Source of the DNA: Engraulis encrasicolus
Lineage: Eukaryota > Chordata > Actinopteri > Clupeiformes > Engraulidae
NCBI RefSeq assembly: GCF_034702125.1
Contig: NC_085880.1
Coordinates: 38,031,278-38,095,277, forward strand
Direction of reading: 5' to 3'
DNA: 64,000 nt
Positions 1 to 13,454 of this stretch are shown here, piece by piece. A program made the translations under genes and the position numbers. Under the pieces are notes generated by a model. It had not been told where the DNA came from, did not search any database, and worked only from the letters and a program-made list of their open reading frames with translations. Position 1 is the stretch's first letter. Every line of letters begins with the position of its first letter.

Positions 1-854
1 AGATACAACAGACTAGCAAGAGAATGGACCTCGAAGTACGCCATGTAAAAAAAAATTGCCATAGGTTAAGAGGATTGCACTCAACTCATCCAGGATTGAC
101 CCATTCCAAAATCCCAAAGTACTGTACACATTCGAAGTAAATGCTGAAGCAAAAAGTGTTTTTTTATATATATATATCAATATATACATTCATAAATTGC
201 AGTATGCGTGAGCATCTGTATCCTTAATTTTCTTTTTCTTTTTTTTTAACACTAACGATCACTTTTATTTTGAACTGCTGATTTGAGCCATCAGGTAGAG
301 GAAAACGGATACTTATTCCTCATAATTTTAGGTACTTTTTATTTGGTTTTCTTTTTTTTTGTAAAAATGTATAGTTTACAAAGCTATACTGTATCTATTT
401 GCATTAAAAGCTTGAAGGTGTTGGGAAATGGATTTATTGTTTTTATGGAGTACTCATTTGCAAACGTTAAACAGCACACTATCGCCTGCAATGTTTTATG
501 TTTTTCCTAGAGGGCAGCACTGAGACAGTATCCTAGGGCATGAAGGGCATTACTCAACTCATGCTGACCCAAAACAAGAGTGCATGTCATTTCTCCTTTC
601 TTCTGTCCTCTTAGTCAACTGGGTAAATTCAGTTTCATATTGCAGTCATTTAACATTCAAGCTAAACATGTGAAGATGTACAGGTATCTGGAAGAGGAAA
701 AAAAAAGCTTTGTGACACGCAAGGACAAGTGATGTTTTTGAATGAAACGTTTGATGAATGTTCAAGGTCCAAGTCGACAATATGGACAGAGGAAAGGAGA
801 CGAATTTGGAGACATGACTTGCACATTGATTGCTGAGATGACGGTGAAACTCCT
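1..854. other. Intergenic, nothing recognised
   Basis: AT-rich sequence with poly-T runs and a short TA-rich tract near 165-185. I see no exon with splice sites and no clear repeat ends. The short open frames here have no recognisable protein features. Confidence 0.4.
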
Positions 855-859
855 TATCC

Positions 860-1706
860 ATAATAGGTGCACCTTTACAACTGTTCATTGAGGCAAATTT
901 CTGGTGGCAAGTCGCAGCAAATCACATGGTGGCAAATCAATGCATTTATGCATGTATGTAGACATGGTCGATGTGATCTGATGCAGTTCAAACCGAGCAT
1001 CATAATGGGGAAGAAAGGTTGTTTAAATGACTTTGAACATGGCATGGCTGTTGGTACGAGAAGGGCTTGGTTTGAGTATTTCAGAAAATACTGATCTACT
1101 GGGATATTGACACACAACCATCTCTAGGTTTTACAAAAAATGGTCCAAAGAAGAAATGATATACAGGGAGCAGCGTTCCTGTGTGCAAAAATGCCTTGTT
1201 GATGGCAGAGGTCAGAGGAGAATGGCCATACTGGTGTGTGCTGATACAATGGCAACATTAAGTCAAATAACCGCTCATTACAACCAAGGTATGCATAAGA
1301 GAATCTCTGATTACACAGCACATCATATCTTGAGGCAAATGGGCTACAGCAGCAGGAAACCACATTTGTCCTGTCATACACATTTCTCCTGTCATATCAG
1401 CTAAGACCAGGAAAATGAGGATCGGAAAAATATTGCTTGGTCTGATGAGCCTACTGCAACACTCCGGTGAAATGGTTGGAATTTTGGCGTCAACAACATG
1501 AAAACATGGATCGACCTTGTCTTACATCATTGTTTAAAACAGCATAAGGATGTTTTTTAAGCACAATTTGGGCCAATCAGTACCAATTTATCTTTATTGG
1601 AATGCCACAGTCGAGTATTGTTGCAGGCAGTTAAGGCTGTTCTGAAGGCAAAAGGGGGTTCAACCCAGCACTAGAGAGGTGTTCCTAATAAAGTGGCCGG
1701 TGAGCA
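860..1706 (+). mobile_element. Decayed Tc1-like transposon relic
   Basis: Short reading frames in two phases (about 1000-1095 and 1140-1400) carry Tc1-like transposase words such as MGKKGCLNDFEHGM, GRGQRRMA and ILRQMGYSSRKPH. They are broken by stops and frame changes. The right end at about 1677-1706 reads ggtgttcctaataaagtggc and on, resembling the terminal repeat of common fish Tc1 elements. I do not see a matching left end, so the copy is probably 5' truncated and inactive. Confidence 0.7.
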
Positions 1707-1868
1707 TGTATATATACTGACACGTAGGTGTATATATAGTTTTTATAACTGCATTCAAGATTCATGGTGATTTTATTTATTTATTCATTCATTTAAGTTT
1801 TGTTTAGCCCCAGAAGAACTTCTTTGCAAATCTGGTGAGAGCTGGTTGTGGTATTTTGTTGTAATGAC

Positions 1869-2044
1869 CAGGGCTCTAAATTAACTTTTTTCATCTCCAG
1901 CAAAAGTGACTAGTAAGGTAAGTTTGCCAGCCAAACACACTCTCACTAATGGGTCAAAGTGGCCAGTGAGTTGGTCTTTTCTACCAGTCAAACTGAAATT
2001 TCACCAGCATTTGTCCATTTGGCCGGTGTTAATTTAGAGCACTG
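1869..2044. mobile_element. hAT-like MITE (cagggctctaaatt type)
   Basis: A 176-bp element with inverted ends cagggctctaaattaac and gttaatttagagcactg. It is flanked on both sides by a perfect 8-bp direct repeat gtaatgac (1861-1868 and 2045-2052). The 8-bp duplication points to hAT-type mobilisation. A degenerate relative lies near 49825-49950. It has no coding capacity. Confidence 0.85.
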
Positions 2045-2177
2045 GTAATGACCGCAGCTGTGAGCTTGCCCTTGCATGGAAAACCCATTGAGTTTGAAGA
2101 CACATGGATGCTGACAGTCAGCACAAAGGTCACTTAAGGCACTTGAACACATAACTCACACTGAAGAAACAGCTTCT

Positions 2178-2178
2178 C

Positions 2179-2273
<95 letters not shown>

Positions 2274-2310
2274 GTCTGTCTATCTGTCTATCTATCTTTG
2301 TGTTTCCCTA

Positions 2311-2392
<82 letters not shown>

Positions 2393-2403
2393 CCCCCCTC
2401 TCT
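2178..2403. repeat. (CT)n / (CTAT)n compound microsatellite
   Basis: (CT)n at about 2178-2231, then (CTAT)n with CTGT variants to about 2296, then a longer (CT)n at about 2318-2390 ending in a C run. It is a polypyrimidine tract on the + strand. Confidence 0.97.
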
Positions 2404-2961
2404 GCTTTTCTTTCCCTATTAGGCCAAGTCTATAGGTACGTGTACGTCTTAATGAGTCCTAGTGTTTGGAAATGAATCAAGTTAAGAGCCACCACAGGAG
2501 CAGAAGAAAATACTTCTGGGAGACCCAGTATCTATGCATGTAAGCATCATCATAAACCTGTCTAAACATGTGTTGCCACATGGTGTACATCTGCTGTCAT
2601 TTTAGTCCTTGAGAAGAAGGATGGTTGCGTTAGGACATCTCTGGCAACACAAAGAATTGGCATTTAAAGATGATTATTAAAAAAGCTGTCCAATATTTCA
2701 TATAAACTGGTGAAGAATGACTAATGGATTTGAAGCACTACAAAAAGTGGGGGTTTAAGTGCTTTTAAGACTTGTTAGTATTAGTATTGCTGTGCACTTT
2801 TTATTAAAAAAATCAAACATGTTTAATCATAAATTGTCATTGTAGCACTAGCCTAGTAGCCCATATAGCAACATGGTGAAAGAGGGTTGTTGGCTCAAAT
2901 CTACAGTATCAACAGGAGCTATTGCCTCAAGTGTCATAATAAACTTCTGCCATTGTAGCTA
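2404..2961. other. Intergenic, nothing recognised
   Basis: No open frame, splice-bounded exon or clear repeat end could be supported in this stretch. Confidence 0.35.
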
Positions 2962-2969
2962 GCCCCAGA

Positions 2970-3494
2970 GCCCTATCTCACGCCTTTCGTAAAGTCTTCA
3001 CGAAAATAATAGATTAATTTTCACGCTGCCTATTCACTTGAATTGCCCCACTGCTGCTATGGTTATCCAAACGTCTGCAGGGGCGGGGAGGGGGTGCTGA
3101 CAGAACACTGCTGATACACTCGGGACTCACTAATTCGACGCCCTTTCGGTACTTACGCCTTATGTCCCCTAAACCTAAACCTAACCCTAACCTTAACCCT
3201 ACTTAACCCTAAACCTAACCCTAACCATAACCTTAACCCTAACCTTGACCCTAAACCTAACCCTAAATTGCTTGTTTGAAATGTTTGATTACCATGTGAC
3301 GGTAGGCTACCGAAAGGGCATCAAACTAGTGGGTCGCTAGGCAACAGTTGGGCAATTCAAGTGAATAGGCAGCGTGAAAATTCATCTATTATTTTCGTGA
3401 AGACTTTACGAAAAGCGGGCAATAACGTGAATGCACCACGAAAATTAATCTATTTTTTTCGTGAATACTTCACGAAATGAGTGAGATACGGTTG
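2970..3494. mobile_element. 525-bp foldback element with telomere-like core
   Basis: Long inverted arms: about 2978-3050 (ctttcgtaaagtcttcacga) pairs with about 3349-3416, and an outer copy of the same motif lies at 3430-3482. Both sides carry the 8-bp direct repeat gccccaga (2962-2969 and 3495-3502). The centre (about 3169-3265) is a run of CCTAAA/CCTAACC units related to the vertebrate telomere hexamer. A second inverted pair, cgccctttcggta and taccgaaagggc, sits inside the arms. Confidence 0.75.
3169..3265. repeat. Interstitial telomere-like (CCTAAC)n array
   Basis: Imperfect hexamer and heptamer units such as cctaaacctaaacctaaccc, with CCTTAACC variants. They lie in the middle of the foldback element at 2970-3494, not at a chromosome end. 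Confidence 0.85.
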
Positions 3495-3779
3495 GCCCCA
3501 GATACGTCATGACAGTGTAGAAAGGCACTACGGAGGCGCCTAGAAGGGGATTACCGTAAGTTCATGCCTTCATTTGGAAACCTTGGCAGACTTTCAGCCA
3601 CAGCAGAAGATGCAGTAAGTGGCCTTGGTCACTTACCAGTGGTTTCCAAACTGTGTCAAAGCATTTGAAGACCAGTTTCACTCAAGACAATTGTGCTGTA
3701 ATGTAGAGTGCTCTGGGTAATGTGCACCCATTTGAAAAATACAAAAAAAAAATCAATAAATAACGTTTATTCAAATATT

Positions 3780-3930
3780 TTTGTTCTTTTTAGTTTTTTG
3801 TCTTTATTTTGACGGGACAGTGGAGTAGAGTCTGGAAATGAGTGGGGAGAGAGACGGAGAAGGATTGGCAAATGATCCTGGTCGCCGGGTGTAGTAACCC
3901 AGTGCCCTACCGTTAGGCCACGGCAGGGCC
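3780..3930 (-). mobile_element. tRNA-derived SINE, family C, reverse orientation
   Basis: Read on the minus strand it starts ggccctgccgtggcctaacg, a degenerate tRNA-like A-box region, and ends in a T/A-rich tail on the + strand side. The flanking direct repeat caaatatt (3772-3779 and 3931-3938) marks target-primed insertion. Related copies lie at 24032, 36367, 42697, 60094 and 60292. Confidence 0.8.
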
Positions 3931-4985
3931 CAAATATTACTACTATATAGTTTGAAGTTAGAAGAATGGCCTCCATAACTCTTCACAACCATTTGGTGGT
4001 ATCAACCTTTTTTTCCCATATTTCAGCATCTTTTAGATTTTTCCCATCATTTCCCCCTTCGGAGGGTCTGGATGCTTCCGATCCCCCCCTCAGTTCCAGT
4101 GTAATTGAGTAAAGTACTTGGGTACAAGTAAAAGTACAAGTATTCATTTTAGTTAAAAATTACAAAGTACTCAACAGCTACTCAATTGCAGTGCTTGGTC
4201 TGCATCCTGGCATGACAAGTGCATTTCTGCCTCCTCATCTGTAGATGAGGTTCCCTTGAGTATTGAAGAGATAAGAGATGTATGACGTTCATTATATATA
4301 ACTCTTATAGTAATACTTTGTTTTTTCTTATACTTCAGACATGTAAAAGTTCAGGGTTTTTTTTTACCTGATATGTTTCACTGTATAGGCACCTCATGTG
4401 GGATTCAGTATCCAGTTAAAACTTTGAAGAATGAGTAACAGACAATATTGTGAGAGTCTTTTCCACTTTTGTCCAAGTTTCCTGGAGTATAGATATCTAG
4501 GGCCACAATGCTCAATGGACTGTCTCTTTACACAATTCCCTCTGGGTAAGAATCTCTGCTAATTGGCCATGTAATGTAATAATAGTATAGATTATGTGGT
4601 CTCAGTACCCATTTAGCGGAGGCTTTGGAGACCATGAAGCGAACATCAAACATTTCTTCACAACATTATTCCTCAAAGTGAAAAAGAGAAGATGTGCTCG
4701 GAGGCAGACTTTACATTATATTAGGCAAACCTAGGCAATTGCCTAGGGCCCTGAGCAAATCCACCCTCCATAGGGGCCGTAACTGTCACACCAGGCAGTC
4801 ACAAAAACAAACCAAAAAAGTAGGCCTGATTTTTATTTTTCACTTAGGCCTATGTAACTTCGATTAATTTACATGAGAGACAAAGCACTAAAATGGCACC
4901 CCGGTTCATCCATGCCAATTGGTGACGTGTTTACGGTTTTGAGGGCCCCATATTTATATTTCGCTGTTGCCTCCCAAAATGACCA

Positions 4986-5135
4986 GGGGTCCGTTTCTCG
5001 ATTCTTGTCGTTGCTAACCGTCTTACCGTTCCCTTGGATTTAGTGGTGAGCGTCGCTGTCGAGAGAGAGTTGAGTCGCTCGTACGAAGGACTTTGCTAAC
5101 GACGATAGCAAAGACGCTTTCGAGAAACGGACCCC
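4986..5135. mobile_element. Foldback MITE (ggggtccgtttctcga)
   Basis: A 150-bp hairpin with 16-bp perfect inverted ends ggggtccgtttctcga and tcgagaaacggacccc. The sub-terminal parts also pair partly (gttgctaac and gctaacgac). There is no coding content. Confidence 0.75.
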
Positions 5136-5484
5136 AGATCTACCCCTGGATGTGCCTAATAGTAAGACATTAACAAAAGTTGGTTTGTGTGGTCAGAAAT
5201 CATATTCACTTTAATACGGCCATGTAAATATGAGATGGGAAAATGAGCGTCACAGAAATTAGGCCTATGCAAAATCTGCAGCGTCTTTAAGCGATATGTG
5301 TTTGTCTGTACTCGCGCCTCTTGATTAATTCTTAAGTCTTACAGTGTAGCATTTTTCATTTGTTTGCCTTAGATGGAATCATGTTAATGATTGATGTGTT
5401 GAAATGGCCACTGTAGTTTCCACATCCCCTCAGCTGTTGATATTGTCCCTGTCTTCAAGGACGCCAACAGGGGGAGCAAAGGGG

Positions 5485-5640
5485 TCAGCTGTCTCGGGCC
5501 CAGGGAGAGGGAGATGGAGGGCCCAAAATTGGGTCATCGTTAGCCTGCCTACATTGCATGTATTGATTGGGTGGGTGGCCCTTTCAGACGACTTTGTCCC
5601 GGGCCCAGCCACAGTTGTCAGCGGCCCTGCCTGTGTACAG
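5485..5640 (+). repeat. Interspersed repeat family X, copy 1
   Basis: About 150 bp ending gactttgtcccgggcccagc and then cagcggccctgcc. Recognisable copies occur at about 38507-38655 and 52020-52175 in the same orientation and at about 28044-28190 inverted. The class is unclear; the shared cagggccgctgacag end suggests a non-autonomous DNA element. Confidence 0.7.
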
Positions 5641-6246
5641 CCCTTTTAAGATTGCGTTAGAGAGGGCTGTAACCACATTCCACTCCAGCATCTTTGGTTT
5701 CCGATAAAGGCTAACCGGCTAATGAGGTTTCTTCCCCTTAAATTGGGTTACTATTGCAATTAGACACTTGCTCTTGCACAGGAAACATTGCCTTGCCTTT
5801 GCTGCACACAGACAGACAAAAGGAAGACTTTCAGACATGAGAGTATTCAGGAAACCTTGGTTGAACTCTGTACAACTCTGTTGTTGTACGTTGTTTTGCT
5901 TGTTGTTTCGATGTTCTGCAGAAGGCAAGAAAATGGACATGTTCATTCATTTACCTCACATTTATCTGAAGGTTCAAGTAGAAATATTCAAATTTCGCTA
6001 ATTACTAATTCGTCTTTACTTTTTCTTAATTGATTCTGAATATTCTTCGTGTTAGCCATACATAAAAAAACAAAAAAACAAAAATAGAAAAGTGTTTCAA
6101 TTACTGGATGATGTAGGCTATATTTGCAACTAATAAATGATGGGAAGGTTGCAAAAGTCAGTCCTCAGTATTCCTGTGTCGACTTCTTCAGCAGATTGCA
6201 TATGCCTAAGGAACGGCGGCTGTGCTTCAGCTGTTCTCCCTAATCT

Positions 6247-6455
6247 AATCAACCAGTGCTCCCCCCCCTCCTCCTCCATGACTGAGGTACCCTGAGCATG
6301 GTAGACTTACTGTACCGTCCTTGCCACGGGTGAGGCATAAATGCAATTTCGTTGTGTGCAGTGTGAAGTGAACAGTTGTGTGCTGTGGAGTGCTGTGTCA
6401 CAATGACCATGGGAGTTGGAGTTTCCCAATTGGGCTTTCACTTCACTTTAACTTT
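6247..6455 (+). mobile_element. SINE family A, 5'-truncated copy
   Basis: Matches the 3' two thirds of the SINEs at 31273-31592 and 42360-42680, from aatcaaccagtgctc through gagttggagtttcccaat to the ctttcactt tail. The tRNA-like head is missing. Confidence 0.85.
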
Positions 6456-7069
6456 CTTATCTCTATGCTGTGCTGGCAATGCTGATTTAAGGGCACGAAC
6501 TATTCCACAGAAGCATTACATCTCACACCAGAATGAGTAGTGGTGTTGGATACAGATGCTACTTGGAGCAAAAAAAAGAGATGTAGGCCCTACCTAGGTG
6601 TAAAAGAAAAAAAATGGTTATAGATTGTAGGCCTACTATATTAGCCTACGCTGCATGAAAGGAGTATTTTCTTTTATTTTTAAAAAGAAAATGTATTTAA
6701 TTTTTTATTTAAAAAGAAAAAAAGCTCTCGGAAACCATTACAGCACACTTCACACATTCCTATTTACCGTAATGCCCTTTTGGCCTATGAGATAAAATGA
6801 AGTTAAGTTAATTAACCTGCGCCGTAAGTACAAGTGTGGTGTAGTGTATCATTGTGTCTCTAGTCCCTTAATCCACTAATTGTCACATTTATATTATGGT
6901 TTTTAATGCTGGATAAAGAGATCAGAATTAAAACAGTTTGTTTACATGTCGCACCTCCAATTAATTCCGATATGCGACTGGGGATCAGAAAGTGTTTCAA
7001 TTGGATAGACTGGGGATCAGGAAACATTTCGATTGGACAGAGGATGCACATGCTCGGTCTGCATCATTA

Positions 7070-7224
7070 GGCTCGTTCGTGACGACGCAGTAAGATTTTT
7101 GCTAGGCAGTGGGCATGCACACTTTGCCAGTTTGCCAGAAAATTCTAACCAGAATGCATCAAACTGGCAAAGTGTGCATGCCCACTGCCTAGCAAAAATC
7201 TTACTGCTTCGTCACGAACGAGCC
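7070..7224. mobile_element. Near-perfect long hairpin MITE
   Basis: Two arms of about 65 bp pair almost perfectly: the left begins ggctcgttcgtgacgacg and the right ends cgtcacgaacgagcc. They leave a loop of about 25 bp. TA dinucleotides flank both ends (7068-7069 and 7225-7226), as for mariner-like elements. Confidence 0.85.
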
Positions 7225-8252
7225 TATTGCCTTTCGTGTCATCACGTAACAAGCTTGTGTGGAACAACTGAAATTGTTTCAAAGCCGAATAAACTGTTTA
7301 CATGGAGGAATAAAATAAATTGGAATTAGAAATGGAATAATCCACCCACTTTATTCAGATTAAAGTTTCATTCTGAATAAGTGAAATTTCAATTCCGTTT
7401 TACATTACCTTTTCAAGGCAGGTTTTTTTTAATGTGCAAACAAGTCATATGTTAGGCCTCTGGCTCTTGTCATACCTGTGTGATAGTGCTCAGAAAGAGC
7501 AGCTACCAGCTCAACTGTAGGGATTATATACAGTAGGTACTCTGTAAACTTGTTCTAAATATTTATGGGTGAAGGACTCCAGTTTATTATGGTATGCGAC
7601 ACATAAATTATATGCATGTTTAAAACCGCAGAGCACAGCCAACATGGGAAAGGGGATGACAGACGTTAAGCGATGACCAAGGTGACCATGTGCAGAAGCC
7701 AAAGCATCTGAATTTATGCTCCAGAGACATACCTCGTTTGACCTTGTGTGCAGCATGCCTCCTTTAAAAGCAAACACTGGCGCGAGTACACTAGACTAGA
7801 GAAGACATCCTTGGCAATGCCTTGGCGCAGCCACCACACCAGTCAACCTTTTATACAAACTGGGTAATTGAGATAAACATTTATGTCAGTAACATTGGCC
7901 AGTGCAGTGCAGTGACTTCATTGTCAACAGAAAGGTTGTTTGGTTGGAGGCTCTCAAGTTCTTGCTGTTCCACTTTTAGAATGCTGCCCTGGGTCATTGC
8001 CTTGCAGCTTCTCTTCAAGTTCTTTTACAAAAGGATCCCAGCATAAAAGGAGAGTTTATTGGTCATATTGGCTACATAGTGCCACTTTCGTGAAGCATGC
8101 CGTGCAGATGCAAAAAGTGTGGTGAAGAGGAGGGACTTTCAAGGGATTAAAACCATAAATGTAATATTTTTAGTAGTTCATTTCCAGAATTCATGCTGCC
8201 CATTCATGTGTGTTACCTTTTTATCAAATACTTACCACCACCATCAAATTCT

Positions 8253-9617
<1,365 letters not shown>

Positions 9618-9989
9618 ATATGACTGGGAAAATTTCACTTTTCATACATGAAAAGGGGGATCCCCTCCATGATCTGCCATTGTGAATTTCCAGAAATAGA
9701 GCTGCAAAACCTACTGTACTTTGGTAATAGTAGTAAATACTAGTTTATTACTCAGTACATATTCATGAAAAGGTCAAATTTGGCAATAGGCAGCACAGTT
9801 TCAATTAGCAGGGTAGTTGCAATACCTACTCTGGCCACATCCTACACAGTGCACCCCTAAGTTTTTTTTTTCCTCAGGAAGAGCACCTTGACTTGATACA
9901 TAACTAAAAAATGAAAATCATCCTAAATGAGGTTTGAATAAATGTTTTGACTAATCAATAGAAGAATGATTATAACAGAAAAGTCAGTG

Positions 9990-9991
<2 letters not shown>

Positions 9992-10033
<42 letters not shown>

Positions 10034-10034
10034 T

Positions 10035-10073
<39 letters not shown>
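9992..10073. repeat. (GT)n microsatellite upstream of kcnk18
   Basis: About 80 bp of GT with two TCTG interruptions, roughly 575 bp before the kcnk18 start codon. Confidence 0.97.
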
Positions 10074-10074
<1 letters not shown>

Positions 10075-10399
10075 TCAGATGCCTATGCGGAGCCCCGTGT
10101 AATTTCTGCTAGTTCATACTGCATGTGGCCATAATGAAAGTGAAAGGTGAAAGTGCGTGCGTGCGTGCGTGCGTACTAATAAAAAACAACAAGACACAGC
10201 AGGCATCCTGAGTCACTGCTAAAGTCCCCGAGCCTCTTCAGCAGCTCCTATATATAGTCTGGTTGTCCCCCAAACACCTGTTGTCTACAACCCCTCACAT
10301 ACCTCTACCAAAAATCTCATCACAATAATTTATGTTTGCCTTATTTCTTGGAAGCAGACAACGTCATGGGGAAAGGCCGGGAAAGCTAATGCGGACCAG

Positions 10400-10647
10400 T
10401 TAAATTATGTTTTCAGACCAACTGTCGAATGGGAGGGGTGTGGTGATGATATGGGTGATAATGGCGATAGGTGGATCGATCAGTAAGGATGGAGAACTGT
10501 GGGAAGATAGCTTGAAGAAGTGCTGAACACTCGCGCTACAGTGCTCGTGCGCTCCTGAAGGTTCTAAGCGCGAGGAGGCTGTGGCATGCAGGAACACATG
10601 CGCTTCGACGCGCGTTATAGCCGTTTTCTCTTCATCATACTGTAAAC
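10400..10647 (+). promoter_or_regulatory. kcnk18: Probable kcnk18 promoter / 5' UTR
   Basis: The 250 bp before the start codon become CpG-richer than the flanks (cgcgctac, gcgcgag, ttcgacgcgcg). I see no TATA box at a useful distance. The transcription start cannot be placed from sequence alone. Confidence 0.4.
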
Positions 10648-10861
10648 ATGTCAGCGACTATACAGCAGCCGCGATCAAAATGCTACCGATTCTTTTGGAG
10701 ACTTTTCCCGCACGCGTTCTTGATTTTGTCTCTCATCGCGTATGCCTGCTTGGGAGCTGTGGTATTCTGGAAAATTGAGGGGGGAAGAAAACTATCTGAG
10801 GTGGACCAGCAGCAATATCGCAACTTCGTTAAAGAATTGATGTCTACAGCAAACGATTCAG
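10648..10861 (+). CDS. kcnk18: kcnk18 exon 1 (start codon, TM1)
   Basis: Encodes residues 1-71 plus one base. It starts [20 protein letters not shown], and TM1 follows. ATG 10648 is the first in-frame start that keeps a short basic N-terminus before TM1. The donor is tcag|gtattg at 10862, phase 1. NDS near the exon end is a possible N-glycosylation sequon in the first extracellular loop. Confidence 0.92.
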
Positions 10862-13355
10862 GTATTGTATCATTCACGGACACTATTTTTATATTTTTGA
10901 CTAAGATGTGCAGAGTTAACTACAGGCCTCTTTCATGTTATTTGACTACTATATACTGTGTATGCCCGTCCTGTTCGCAAGCTATTATCTAATGTGACTT
11001 AAATCTTAGTTCCATCAGATGCAGTGTTTACAAACGTTGACAAAAAGCTTCGGAAGGAGTTGAAGGCCGTTTGGCTTCAGCATCCAGACAACTGGTCATT
11101 CTATGGATCTCTCTTCTTCTGCTGCACGGTTTTTACAACTGTGGGTAAGTGCCATGTTTAAATACGCTTTTATGGGGGATAGTGTCGCCTATACCCAATT
11201 ATGGAGTTTTCACTCTCAGCCGCCCCCACACAGCAAATTAATTTTATTCATTATTATCCAAATAACATTTACCAATGCAGTGCGTAATGGAGAGGCTCTG
11301 GGTGGGTCAATATAAACGGATGACACACAATGTTGTGGCTCAATTTGAGTCTCAATGAGGTAACTCAGTGGCAGCTGTTGAGAGTTTGTCTGTGTGCTCT
11401 TCTCCGGATTGTTTCTGCATCAGTCAAACAGTAGACCAGATTGAAGAGCCGTGTGTTTGCACTGTGTGGTAGGTTGTTTGTGCACTTTGGCCACTGATTC
11501 TTTTAAGAGTCTTACCGGCAGTGTGTGGCGCATAGTAACCAGGTGGCGGCCATAGAGAGGATGGCCACTTTCAGATCAATATGTTTGAATTCTGTATGAA
11601 GTCAAACCACCACAGCTCATTAACCTCACTTGACATGGGGTTAACACTGGACATGCTGAGTGACGGGAAAGGGGAAGTTCATTTGTAGAGACATGATGGA
11701 GTCAGAAGAACATCCACATTGTGTTGTTTTGTGCAATCTTATAGAAGCTTTCAAATGGTAGTTGAAATGATAGTTAATAGCACTGACTTATATAAGTCAG
11801 TGCACTCAACTTATATCAGTCAGTGGTTAGTAGCCTCTTGTAAACAAAAAGTGTTTAACCTTGGTTCATCAATTTGTATAGCCAGAGGCGATTCTAGGGA
11901 CAGCAGGGGCCCCAAGCGAAAATGCAAAAAAATGAACATTTGCAACAAAATTGCTACTACCAGGGGCGCCGCTAAAAATATTGGACCCTATGAAAGATTC
12001 AAGTTTTGGGCCCCTAAAATGATACATTATGTTATCAGCATCCTTTCAGGGGGCCTCTCAGTGCTGTCGGGCCTTTAGAATCTGTAACACCTTTCCCCCC
12101 CTTGCGGCACCCATGGCTACTACCATAGTAAAGTCTGAGCTGTTATTTGCCATCTAGGAGCTTGGAGGTCCCAAGCGACTGCCTGCTTAGCCTGGTGGCA
12201 AGATGCGCCTCTGTGTAGCCTATAACAACAGTAAAAGACATTTTTAATCCACTTTTGCTTGTAACCATTATAGGTCTACTAAATCTAGTTGAGAGAGCCA
12301 TCTCTCAACGTGACTACTAAAGACAAAAACGATACTAACTAAACTAACTTCTCCCTGTTCTGTAAGTAAGTCTTAGGGTATTTCTCAAGTAGTCAAGTAG
12401 GCGAATTCTGATCGACAAAGGAAACAAATAACCAGACACTTTTATAATTAAATATTGTCTCAGTTATCAATGACATACACACCTGCAGGATGACAGGTCT
12501 AGGGCTCCTGACTAGGAACATATGCATTTACCAGATCAGTTAAAAAAAAAAAAAGCTGTTGAGGATGTTCTCAATTAGTCTTTAAAAGAGGAACTGTGTG
12601 CACATCCAACCCTACTAAGGCCAGGTGCAGGACAAAGTCGGCACACTGCCACCCCAACTGGATGTAGCCCAGTGATTCTCAACCTTTTTTTTTATAACAA
12701 ATGCCCCCTGGGCCTGCCAACGCCCTAGAGAACACCCATACTGCCACACAATCGTTTCAATCTAAAAGACAAATCTCACTTGTGATAAGGTCTGGTGGTA
12801 ACCAGGCAACCAACACCCCTTACTATTAAACAAACTAAATGGATAGTGCCCCAAATGACAGCTAAGCACCGGCCCCTCTCAACCTTTTCAAGCTCTTGGT
12901 CAGACCTAGTCTCAAAGAGAATTGAAAGTCATGATAATAGTCTAATATTTTGGCCACATGGCCCAAGGACTACTCCCTGACTGGATGTTGTCGCCTCTTC
13001 CCGCAGATGGGCCCGCCGCTGGGCCCGTTCATCCACTACTGAAAAGACTCAACTACATCATAACAACATTGCTATGGCATTACTAAGAAGCTTAAGTAAC
13101 AAATCTAGAACCGGCCATTACAATTTTGTTGACAGTAAGTTTATATAACATAGGCTCTGCGCAGAGGGGTTTAAGGCAAGGGAAGGCCTATGTCATTTCA
13201 GTTATTTATTTTCAAGATATACTATATGCTGCCCATTCACAATGTGAATTCTTCACAAATATTTCCTAGGTTATAAACCAGGGGTGTCAAACATAAGGCC
13301 CTGTGGTGCGGATGTGACCTGCCAGACATTTCAATCCATATATATATATATACAG

Positions 13356-13454
<99 letters not shown>

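Noticed and set aside
3169..3265. True telomere or chromosome end
   Set aside because: Units are degenerate, short and enclosed by inverted arms of a mobile element.
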